64,000 nucleotides of DNA from Hydrogenophaga borbori. Its GTDB lineage: Bacteria > Pseudomonadota > Gammaproteobacteria > Burkholderiales > Burkholderiaceae_C. The stretch is taken from assembly GCF_003417535.1 (NCBI RefSeq), contig NZ_QVLS01000007.1:231142-295141 (forward strand). The letters are read 5' to 3'. This document shows positions 57,114 through 64,000 of the stretch, piece after piece. Below the pieces are notes generated by a model, which was not told where the DNA came from, searched no databases, and saw nothing but the letters and a program-made list of their open reading frames with translations. The stretch's first letter is position 1; each line of letters begins with the position of its first letter. A program made the translations under genes and the position numbers.

Positions 57114-58939
57114 GGACTCCAATGCCCCCACCTTTCTCTTTCCTACACACGCGGCCGTGGCGCGCCCTGTGGCTGGCCCTGGCAAGTGGCTTGCTGCTGG
57201 CGCCGGCCCACGCCATCGACTCCGCCGCCGCCACCGCTCCTGCAGCGGGTGGGGTCGTCAATGGCTACGCGCCCATTCTCAAACCGTCTGCCGATGCCAG
57301 GGCCCGTCGATCCGCGGGCGCATCGGCCCGGCCCTATGCCCCGGTGAAAAATGCCGACGACGACGGCCAGATCGCCGAAATCGAGATGTTCACCGGCGAA
57401 TCGCGCGTGTTCCCCGCGCCCGGCGTGGCGCGCATCGCGGTGGGCAACGGGGCCATCCTCACGGCCGCCGCGCTGGACGACAAAGAGGTGATCCTGTTCG
57501 CCAACGGTGTGGGCACCTCGTCGTTGTTCCTCTGGCATGCCGACGGGCGCTACCAGCGCATCAAGATCAATATCGTCGCGGGCGACCTGAGCCGCGTGGC
57601 GCGCGAGGTGGCGGCCTTCCTGTCCACCATTCCCAAGGCGCGCGCCTCGGTGATCGGCGACAAGGTGATCGTCGAAGGCGAACAGCTGAGCGACGTCGAT
57701 CTCGCCAAGATCGACGCCCTGGCCAAGACCTATCCGCAGATCGTCAACTTCACCAACCGGCTCGGCTGGGAGCAGATGGTGCTGCTGGACGTCAAGGTGG
57801 TCGAGTTCCCCGTCGACGAGCTGCGCGAGATCGGCCTGAAGTGGTCCGCCGCCGGCGGTGCGGCCCTTGGCGGCATCTGGGCGCCGGCCGGCCGGGGCCA
57901 TGGCCCTTACCAGATCAACGTCCCGGCCGGCACGGGTGGCCTGCCCATCACCAACGCCGACGGCACCACCACCGGCATTCCACTGCCGAGCGGCCTGACG
58001 CTGATGAGCGCCCTCAACGCGGGCCTGGGTGCGCAACTGAACCTGCTGGCGCAGAGCGGCCGCAGCACCGTGTTGGCCGAGCCGCAGCTGTCCGCGCGCA
58101 ATGGCGCCAAGGCCAGTTTCCTGGCCGGTGGCGAGTACCCGTACACCGTGTCCACGGTGAACGGACCCTCGGTGCTGTTCAAGCCCTATGGGGTCAAGCT
58201 CGACATCCAGCCCCGCGTGGACGCCAGTGGGGTGATCCGCGCCACCGTCGAGACCGAGGTCAGCCAGATCGATCCATCGGTCTCCACCCCGTCGGGGCCG
58301 GCCTTGCTCTCGCGCAAGACCAGCACCGAGTTCAACGTCCGCGATGGCCAGACCATCGTGCTCAGCGGCCTCATCCAACGCGAACAGGCCACCAGCATCG
58401 ACAAGGTGCCGCTGCTGGGCGACCTCCCCGTGCTGGGCGCGCTGTTTCGCTCCCAACGCTTCCAGAACAAGGAAACCGAGCTTGTCATCTTCGTCACGCC
58501 GACCGTTGTCGACGCGCATTCACCCGGGCTGCTCGACCGTGCGCAGAAGATCAACGAACGCTTGCAGCAGCGGCTCGGCGAACCGCCTCACCTGAGCGAG
58601 CCCTTGCAGCCGGGTCACGAGCCGGCGCAGGCGGCCGTCGTGGGCGACGGCGCTGGCGCGGCACTTCCCGAACCCCCCCAGCCAACGGCCACCGTGGGCG
58701 CCGCGTTGACGCTGGGGCAGCTGCCTTTGAGCGATGTCGAGCTGTGGGCCGGCGCGGACGGGGCCGTGCTGAGGCTCACGCCGGACATCAACGCGTCCGT
58801 GCTGGTGCGCCTGCGGCGCGGAGAGCCGGTGCGTGCCCTGGACCTGGCGCCGCGCGGCCGGTGGCTGGCCGTGCAGGCGGGCGAACGCCGGGGGTGGGTC
58901 GCCTCGAACGGACTTTCGTTGGCGGCGCCGGTTCGCTGA
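57110..58939 (+). CDS. cpaC: Tad secretin CpaC/RcpA with C-terminal SH3-like domain
   Basis: A 609-residue outer-membrane secretin. Signal peptide (ALWLALASGLLLAPAHA), N-terminal pilus-secretin domain (MFTGESRVFPAPGVARIAVGNG), BON-like middle, and secretin core (VLAEPQLSARNGAKASFLAGGEYP, then VPLLGDLPVLGALFRS and VIFVTPTVVD). Residues from about 530 (VELWAGADGAVLRLTPDINASVL, GRWLAVQAGERRGWVASNGL) look like a bacterial SH3 domain, an unusual addition that may bind cell wall. The start overlaps cpaB (ATGA). Confidence 0.92.
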   Translation: MRTPMPPPFSFLHTRPWRALWLALASGLLLAPAHAIDSAAATAPAAGGVVNGYAPILKPSADARARRSAGASARPYAPVKNADDDGQIAEIEMFTGESRVFPAPGVARIAVGNGAILTAAALDDKEVILFANGVGTSSLFLWHADGRYQRIKINIVAGDLSRVAREVAAFLSTIPKARASVIGDKVIVEGEQLSDVDLAKIDALAKTYPQIVNFTNRLGWEQMVLLDVKVVEFPVDELREIGLKWSAAGGAALGGIWAPAGRGHGPYQINVPAGTGGLPITNADGTTTGIPLPSGLTLMSALNAGLGAQLNLLAQSGRSTVLAEPQLSARNGAKASFLAGGEYPYTVSTVNGPSVLFKPYGVKLDIQPRVDASGVIRATVETEVSQIDPSVSTPSGPALLSRKTSTEFNVRDGQTIVLSGLIQREQATSIDKVPLLGDLPVLGALFRSQRFQNKETELVIFVTPTVVDAHSPGLLDRAQKINERLQQRLGEPPHLSEPLQPGHEPAQAAVVGDGAGAALPEPPQPTATVGAALTLGQLPLSDVELWAGADGAVLRLTPDINASVLVRLRRGEPVRALDLAPRGRWLAVQAGERRGWVASNGLSLAAPVR

Positions 58940-58959
58940 ATCCGAGCGGAGAACAGCAC

Positions 58960-60648
58960 ATGTTGCAGATCGACATCGAATCCGCGGACGGCGCCACGAG
59001 CCGTCTGCAAGCACCCGACGAGAGCGTGATCGGCAAAGGCGCCCACAACGAGGTGCGCTTGGAGGGCTGGCGCATTGGCAAGGAGCACGCGCGCCTGTTC
59101 GCCACGCCGTCGGGGGTCTGGCTGGAGGACCTGGGGGCCTTCGGCGGTGTGATCGTCAATGGCCGGCGCATCGCCGGACAGCACGGCCCGCTGCGGCCGG
59201 ACGACGTGATCGGCATCGGGCCATACAAACTCCGCGTGACGCCGGTCCCCCCGGCGGCGAATCCCGCGCAGGCCTCGTCGGTGCCTGCGGCCTTGCCGCC
59301 CCAGGCCGCGGCCTTGCCCTCGCCCGAGGAGGGCAGTTCCTGCTTGGCAGAGCGGCAGCGGGAGTTCGAGTGGCGCCGCCGACTGCACGGCAAGCTGATC
59401 GAAACCATGGACCTGCGCCGCCACGACGTGTCCTCCATGAGCGACGAGCGGCTGCGCCAGGAGACCGCGGGCCTGGTGCGGCAGCTCCTCGCCGAGCTCG
59501 ACGGCGACATTCCGCCGGGTATCGACCGCTCGCAGCTCTGCCAGCAGGTGCTCGACGAAGCGGTCGGCCTGGGGCCGTTGGAAGCGCTGCTGGCCGATGA
59601 GGGCGTGACCGAGATCATGGTCAACCGCCACGACGAGATCTACGTCGAGCGGGCAGGGCGCTTGTTGCGGCACCCGCTGAGCTTCACCGGCGACCGCGCG
59701 GTGATGGGCGTGATCGAGCGCATCGTCGCGCCGCTGGGGCGGCGCATCGACGAATCCTCGCCCATGGTTGACGCTCGCCTGAAGGACGGCTCGCGCGTCA
59801 ACGCCGTCATCCCGCCGCTCGCGCTCAAGGGCCCTTGCCTGACCATCCGCAAGTTCGCCAAGCACAAGCTCACCGCCGCCGACCTCGTGCGCTTTGGCTC
59901 GATCAGCGCCGAGATGGCGGCCTTCCTCGAGGTCTGCGTGGTGGCGCGCAAGAACATCGTCGTCTCGGGCGGCACCGGCTCGGGCAAGACCACGCTGCTC
60001 AACATCCTGTCCAACTTCATTCCATCGGGCGAACGCATCGTCACCGTGGAAGACGCCGCAGAGCTCAAGCTGCACCACGAGCACCTGATCAGCCTGGAGT
60101 CCCGGCCGGCCAACGTGGAGGGCAAGGGGGCCGTGCCGATCCGCGAGCTGGTGCGCAACACCCTGCGCATGCGGCCGGACCGCATCGTCGTCGGTGAATG
60201 CCGAGGCGGCGAGACCCTGGACATGCTGCAGGCGATGAACACGGGCCACGACGGCTCGCTGACCACGCTGCACGCCAACGCGCCGCGCGATGCGCTGGCG
60301 CGACTGGAGACGATGGTGCTGATGGCGGGCATGGACCTGCCGCTGGCGGCGATCCGCGAGCAGGTGTCCTCCGCGGTGCACCTGATCGTGCAGCAGACGC
60401 GGTTTGCCTGCGGCACGCGCCGGGTCACCAGCGTCACCGAGGTCTGCGGCATGGAGAGCGGCAAGGTGCAGCTGCAGGAGTTGTTCCGCTTCCAGCCGCA
60501 GGGCTATGGGGGACCCGACGGCAAGATGCGTGGCCACTTCTGCGGCTGCGACATGGTGCCCACGTTCTACGAAGAGCTGCGGGCCATGGGGCAGTCGCTG
60601 GACCTGAACATCTTCAAGCCCGTGCCAGCGCCGGTGCTGGAGGCCTGA
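58960..60648 (+). CDS. tadA: FHA-domain TadA/CpaF secretion ATPase
   Basis: A 562-residue fusion. Residues 1-95 form an FHA domain (IGKGAHNEVRLEGWRIGKEHARLF, LGAFGGVIVNG), followed by an Ala/Pro linker and a CpaF-type ATPase: Walker A SGGTGSGKTTLLNIL, VTVEDAAELKLHHEHLISLESR, Walker B-containing MRPDRIVVGECRGGETLDMLQAMNTGHDGSLTTLHAN. It powers pilus assembly in the cytoplasm. The FHA domain suggests control by Thr phosphorylation; it may stand in for TadZ, which is not seen. Confidence 0.93.
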   Translation: MLQIDIESADGATSRLQAPDESVIGKGAHNEVRLEGWRIGKEHARLFATPSGVWLEDLGAFGGVIVNGRRIAGQHGPLRPDDVIGIGPYKLRVTPVPPAANPAQASSVPAALPPQAAALPSPEEGSSCLAERQREFEWRRRLHGKLIETMDLRRHDVSSMSDERLRQETAGLVRQLLAELDGDIPPGIDRSQLCQQVLDEAVGLGPLEALLADEGVTEIMVNRHDEIYVERAGRLLRHPLSFTGDRAVMGVIERIVAPLGRRIDESSPMVDARLKDGSRVNAVIPPLALKGPCLTIRKFAKHKLTAADLVRFGSISAEMAAFLEVCVVARKNIVVSGGTGSGKTTLLNILSNFIPSGERIVTVEDAAELKLHHEHLISLESRPANVEGKGAVPIRELVRNTLRMRPDRIVVGECRGGETLDMLQAMNTGHDGSLTTLHANAPRDALARLETMVLMAGMDLPLAAIREQVSSAVHLIVQQTRFACGTRRVTSVTEVCGMESGKVQLQELFRFQPQGYGGPDGKMRGHFCGCDMVPTFYEELRAMGQSLDLNIFKPVPAPVLEA

Positions 60649-60653
60649 TCGCC

Positions 60654-61508
60654 ATGGGCTCGGTCTTGTTGTGGGTCGTGGTGGTGGTCGCCGTCTCGGC
60701 CGCGCTGCTGGCCTGGTTCGCGATCGACCTGGGCACCGTGTCGCTGCAGCGCTACCGCGCGGCCTTCACCGAACGCACCCGCTTCCAGGCGCAGGAGTTT
60801 TTTCTGTTCATCGCGCCGCAGAAATTGTTCGCGGCCAACCTCGCGGTCATGGCGCTGGGGGCCTTGGCCACCTGGCTGCTCACCGGCAGCGCGCTGCTCG
60901 CGCTGCCGGCGTTCTTTGCCCTGGCGCTGCTGCCGCGCTGGGTCTACGCGAGGATGCGCCGGCGCCGCCTGCGCCAGTTCGAGGCGCAGTTGCCCGACGC
61001 GCTCATGATGCTCAGCGGGGGCATGCGGGCCGGCGTTGGCCTGAGCTCGGGCCTGCAGCAGCTCGTCGCCGAGAGCGCGCCGCCGCTGGCCCAGGAGTTC
61101 GCGCTGCTGCTGCGCGAGCAGCGCCTGGGCGTCACGCTGGAACAGAGCCTCGCCAACCTGGCCCGGCGTGTGCCCACGCAGACCACCACGCTGGTGGTGT
61201 CGGCCATGCGCATCGCCACCACCACCGGCGGTGGTCTGGCCGAGACGCTGGAGCGCACCGCGCACACCATCCGGGCGCGCTTGCAGATGGAGGGAAAGAT
61301 CGAGGCCCTCACCGCGCAAGGCAAATTGCAGGCCTGGGTGGTGGGCCTGTTGCCGCTGCTGCTGATGCTCGTGCTCAACAAGATGGAGCCCGAAGCCATG
61401 GCCCTGCTGTGGCACACGCCGCTGGGTTGGGCGACGCTGGGTGTCATCGCCTTCCTTGAGGTGATGGGCGTGGTGGTGATCCGCAAGATCATCGCGATCG
61501 ACGTCTGA
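60654..61508 (+). CDS. tadB: Tad inner-membrane platform protein TadB
   Basis: A 284-residue type II secretion F-domain protein. N-terminal helix, a helix pair at about 62-100, then the F domain FEAQLPDALMMLSGGMRAGVGLSSGLQQLV and C-terminal helices. It lies 5 bp after the ATPase and 12 bp before tadC. Confidence 0.92.
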   Translation: MGSVLLWVVVVVAVSAALLAWFAIDLGTVSLQRYRAAFTERTRFQAQEFFLFIAPQKLFAANLAVMALGALATWLLTGSALLALPAFFALALLPRWVYARMRRRRLRQFEAQLPDALMMLSGGMRAGVGLSSGLQQLVAESAPPLAQEFALLLREQRLGVTLEQSLANLARRVPTQTTTLVVSAMRIATTTGGGLAETLERTAHTIRARLQMEGKIEALTAQGKLQAWVVGLLPLLLMLVLNKMEPEAMALLWHTPLGWATLGVIAFLEVMGVVVIRKIIAIDV

Positions 61509-61520
61509 GGTGGTCCCGCG

Positions 61521-62435
61521 ATGCAGACCTCTTTCCTGATGCAGGACCCGGGGCTTGTGCTGACGCTGCTCGCGCTGGGGTTCATGGTGCCCGTGGCGCT
61601 GCTGGCCTGGTTGCTCGGCCGGGCGGTCGCGCAGGTGCCCGAAGAGGATCGGCAGTACAAGGACGCGCCGCCGCTGGGGTTCCGGCTGGCGTGGTGGCCG
61701 ATCCAATGGATCAGCCACTACCTGGAGCCGCTGTTGCCGGTCAGCACGCGAGAGGCGTTGGCGAGGCGCCTGCGCAAAGGCGGTCTGGACTACACCCTGG
61801 CGCCAGCGCAGTTCGTTGCGTCGCGCGGCGTGTGTGCGCTGCTGTCGGCGGCCTTGGCCGCCTGGGGCGCGAATGCCTTGGCCCCAACCCACGCCGGCGC
61901 ATGGCTGCAGGCCCTGCCCCTGGCCGCACTGATGGGCTGGGCCTACCCGGCGCTGTGGCTGGGCGACCGGCTCAAGGCGCGCCAGAAGGAGCTGCTCAGG
62001 ACCTTGCCCTTCTTCCTCGACGTCATCACGCTGTGCGTGGAGGCGGGGCTCAACCTGCAGGGCGCCATGACCCAGGCCGTGGCCAAGGGCCCCGTGGGGG
62101 TGTTGCGCGACGAGCTCCAGCGCGTGCTGCGCGACATCCGCGCCGGCAAGGCGCGAGCAGAGGCTTTGCGCGCGATGGCGCAGCGCCTGGACGAACCCGC
62201 CGTGGGCCATTGGGTGGTCTCCGTGATCCAGGCCGAAAGCATGGGCATGAGCCTGGGTCCCGTGCTGCGGGTCCAGGCCGATCAGCGCCGCAGCGAGCGC
62301 TTTCTGCGCGCCGAGAAACTCGCGATGGAGGCCCCGGTGAAGATGCTCTTCCCGCTGCTGGCGTTCATCTTTCCTTGCACTTTCATCGTCTTGTTTTTCC
62401 CGATCGCGATGAAGTTCATGCATTCGGGACTGTGA
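61521..62435 (+). CDS. tadC: Tad inner-membrane platform protein TadC
   Basis: A 304-residue F-domain protein paired with TadB: LLRTLPFFLDVITLCVEAGLNLQGAMTQAV and the C-terminal helix MLFPLLAFIFPCTFIVLFFPI are typical. Together with TadB it forms the platform on which the ATPase acts. Confidence 0.92.
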   Translation: MQTSFLMQDPGLVLTLLALGFMVPVALLAWLLGRAVAQVPEEDRQYKDAPPLGFRLAWWPIQWISHYLEPLLPVSTREALARRLRKGGLDYTLAPAQFVASRGVCALLSAALAAWGANALAPTHAGAWLQALPLAALMGWAYPALWLGDRLKARQKELLRTLPFFLDVITLCVEAGLNLQGAMTQAVAKGPVGVLRDELQRVLRDIRAGKARAEALRAMAQRLDEPAVGHWVVSVIQAESMGMSLGPVLRVQADQRRSERFLRAEKLAMEAPVKMLFPLLAFIFPCTFIVLFFPIAMKFMHSGL

Positions 62436-62445
62436 AAGCGGGGAC

Positions 62446-62850
62446 ATGACGCACCACCGACACACCCGCGACGCTGTCTTGCACACCGCCACGGGAGAGT
62501 ATTCCCTGCGCGTGCGCGTCGCCGACACCTTCCTGTCGCGCTTGCGCGGGCTCATGTTCGCGCCACCCTTGCCCGCCAACGAAGCACTGCTGCTGATGCG
62601 CTGCGCCAGTGTGCACACCGGCTTCATGCGCTGCCCCGTCGATGTGCTGTACCTGGAGGCTTCGGGTGTGGTCGCACGCTGCGTGGCTGGCCTGCGGCCG
62701 TGGCACCTGAGCCTTGGGGGCTTCATGGCGGAAGCCCGCGGCCGGCACACGCTGGAGCTGGCCGAAGGCAGCATCCATCGGTTCGGCGTGCGTCGCGGTG
62801 ACCGGCTCGAGCACGGCCTGTTCCGAGGCGCCCCTGGCGTGCGCCGATGA
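62446..62850 (+). CDS. DUF192 domain protein
   Basis: A 134-residue protein of the DUF192 family: VRVADTFLSRLRGLMFAPPLP, MRCASVHTGFMRCPVDVLYLEASGVV, ALELAEG-like TLELAEGSIHRFGVRRGDRLE. Unlike many members it has no obvious signal peptide. DUF192 genes often sit in Tad loci; function unknown. It overlaps the next gene by 4 bp. Confidence 0.86.
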   Translation: MTHHRHTRDAVLHTATGEYSLRVRVADTFLSRLRGLMFAPPLPANEALLLMRCASVHTGFMRCPVDVLYLEASGVVARCVAGLRPWHLSLGGFMAEARGRHTLELAEGSIHRFGVRRGDRLEHGLFRGAPGVRR

Positions 62851-63797
62851 CTCGCCCACCCGGTCACCTCCGTCGCCGCGCACGGCAGCATGGCTCGGCC
62901 ATGATCGAGTTCGCCGTGGTCGGCCCCGTGCTCACGCTGCTCGGTCTGGCGCTGCTGCAGTACGGCCTGCTGTTCTTCGCCAAGAACGGTTTCAACCACG
63001 CGGCCTTCATGGCCGCGCGCGCCGGTGCGGTGGGCAACGCCAGCCTGAGCAGCGTGCAGCAGGCTTACGTGCGAGCGCTGGTGCCGCTGTACGGCGGCGG
63101 CCGCAACAGCGCCGAACTGGCCGAAGCCTACGCCCGGGCCCAGGCCGATGTGAACGGGCACCTGCGCATCGAGCTGCTCAACCCGACCCCGGAGAGCTTC
63201 GACGACTGGAACGATCCCGCGCTGCAGCGGACGCTGGGCCAGGGCCGCCGCGTCATTCCCAACGGCAACCAGGCGTTCAAGAACCCGGACGACATCAGAA
63301 ACCGATCCGGGCAGAACATCCACGACGCCAACCTCATCAAGCTGCGTTTCACGCAGGGCTATGCCCCCCAGGTACCGCTGGTGCGTCAGCTCTACAGCCA
63401 GTACCTGAAATGGCGGGACCCTGGGACCGACGCCTTTCACTCCCAGCTGGTGGCGCAGGGCCGCATTCCGGTCGTGACCCACGTGACGTTGCAGATGCAG
63501 TCGGACGCCATTGAGCCGGATCAACCGGTGTCCATGCCGGGGCGGGGCAACAGCGGCCACCCTGGTGATCCTGGTGATCCTGGTGATGCGGGTGATGCGG
63601 GTGACCCGCCGGTGGTGGACATACCACCGCCGGACTGCTCTGGCAGCGGTTGCGCGGCCGACAGCTCGCCCACCAATCCCACCACCACGCCGGACGCGCC
63701 GTCTTGCGGTGGCGCGCAACCAACCCAGCCCATCACGCCTTGGTCCGTGTTCGCCACCGTCGGCTTGGGTTCGTCGCCATCCACTGCGTCGCCATGA
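62847..63797 (+). CDS. TadE-like pseudopilin with Gly-Asp-Pro repeat tract
   Basis: A 316-residue protein. RQHGSAMIEFAVVGPVLTLLGLALLQYGLLFF (about 14-46) is the TadE helix with Glu at +5. A periplasmic domain follows, then about residues 230-253 carry GDP/GDA triplets (HPGDPGDPGDAGDAGDP) and a Pro/Thr/Ser-rich tail with Cys residues. The triplets are encoded by near-identical 9-bp DNA repeats. The stop overlaps the next start. Confidence 0.84.
   Translation: MTRPPGHLRRRARQHGSAMIEFAVVGPVLTLLGLALLQYGLLFFAKNGFNHAAFMAARAGAVGNASLSSVQQAYVRALVPLYGGGRNSAELAEAYARAQADVNGHLRIELLNPTPESFDDWNDPALQRTLGQGRRVIPNGNQAFKNPDDIRNRSGQNIHDANLIKLRFTQGYAPQVPLVRQLYSQYLKWRDPGTDAFHSQLVAQGRIPVVTHVTLQMQSDAIEPDQPVSMPGRGNSGHPGDPGDPGDAGDAGDPPVVDIPPPDCSGSGCAADSSPTNPTTTPDAPSCGGAQPTQPITPWSVFATVGLGSSPSTASP
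63561..63606. repeat. Tandem 9-bp repeat tract in the TadE-like gene
   Basis: About five copies of a 9-bp unit of the form GGTGATCCT, the last two as GGTGATGCG. Encodes Gly-Asp-Pro/Gly-Asp-Ala. The repeat length keeps frame if copy number changes. Confidence 0.7.
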
Positions 63798-64000
63798 GCT
63801 TCATCCTCTCGACCCTGTTGCGCGCGACGTCCGATCGACAAGCCCCGGCGCGGGCCCTGTGGGTTCGCCCGGCGCTCGCCGTGGCGCTTCTCCTGTCCGC
63901 GCCGCTTGCCCAAGCCGCCTGCGACCCCAGCATCAGCTGCTGCGCCGGTGCCCCCAGCACCGGCAGCCCCTGCGGTGGCGCTGGCGTGGCCACCCTGGGC
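63794..64000 (+). CDS. Exported protein of the tad locus (partial, 5' end only)
   Basis: The ATG at 63794 overlaps the previous stop (ATGA). 69 codons are visible to the right edge. A signal peptide is apparent (ALWVRPALAVALLLSAPLAQA, cleavage after AQA), then the mature start ACDPSISCCAGAPSTGSPCGG, rich in Cys. It may be a Tad-locus outer-membrane or surface protein; nothing more can be said. Confidence 0.7.
   Translation, partial: MSFILSTLLRATSDRQAPARALWVRPALAVALLLSAPLAQAACDPSISCCAGAPSTGSPCGGAGVATLG

Noticed and set aside
63541..63606. Short tandem repeats as a CRISPR array
   Set aside because: The units are 9 bp, without spacers, and lie inside an open reading frame.
60567..63719. 1050-codon minus-strand frame opposite tadB, tadC and the TadE-like gene
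   Set aside because: Low-complexity Gln/His/Arg translation opposite conserved Tad genes.
52588..64000. Tad locus as the secretion apparatus for the islet proteins
   Set aside because: Tad systems export pilins through a secretin and do not use CesT-like chaperones or HrpL-type promoters; no hrp box was found upstream of the locus.

Overview
The window looks like a chromosomal segment of a high-GC betaproteobacterium, most likely order Burkholderiales, family Comamonadaceae (Hydrogenophaga/Acidovorax/Polaromonas-like). This rests on base composition, on protein sequences such as RpsT, GltA, SdhA, Mdh and AcnB, and on the gene order gltA-sdhE-sdhBADC-gntR-mdh-acnB. No rRNA, tRNA, CRISPR array, transposase or integrase was seen. 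No stretch longer than 300 bases lacks a gene.

Layout. (1) 1-20.2 kb, central carbon metabolism: leuC (cut by the left edge), gltA, sdhE, sdhBADC and a GntR regulator on the minus strand; then mdh, a trans-aconitate methyltransferase, a CitE-like lyase and acnB on the plus strand; acnA further on. (2) 20.2-24.4 kb: a membrane-anchored S1C protease and a MoxR/DUF58/VWA operon. (3) 27-29.2 kb: an FAD monooxygenase and a Bug/TctC-type binding protein. (4) 31.5-35.5 kb: an unknown helical protein, the kynBUA tryptophan-to-anthranilate operon and a YkgJ-like protein. (5) 35.5-38.7 kb: argF, argD, a DUF3579 gene and rpsT. (6) 38.8-49.7 kb: murJ, a SirB1-like protein, purM, a tightly coupled operon (AI-2E permease, hda, HAD phosphatase, pcnB, folK), pdxH, a ChaC-like gene and an OmpA-like protein. 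(7) 49.7-52.4 kb: gloA, a PaaI-like thioesterase, and marR with an MFS transporter. (8) 52.6 kb to the right edge: a Tad (type IVc) pilus/secretion operon with an FHA-TadA fusion and a secretin carrying an SH3-like tail.

The most interesting content is three accessory islets on the minus strand between housekeeping genes: 12.6-14.9 kb (with a fourth related gene to 15.8 kb), 24.4-27.0 kb and 29.3-31.4 kb. Each has the same plan: a promoter matching the HrpL-type ECF sigma 'hrp box' (GGAAC[C/G]-N15-CCACNNA), a small acidic protein resembling a class I (CesT-type) type III secretion chaperone, and then a large protein with a Pro-rich, disordered-looking N-terminus and no recognised enzyme domain. 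Two of the small proteins are clear paralogues. Their two large partners share an undescribed alpha-helical repeat of about 200 residues. I infer that these are scattered type III effector/chaperone modules under one HrpL/BtrS-like regulon whose secretion apparatus lies outside the window.

Other regulatory signals: a GntR-type palindrome (TCTTATATAAGA) placed identically against the -10 box of two promoters 31 kb apart, and palindromic operators at the XRE, MarR and kyn promoters.
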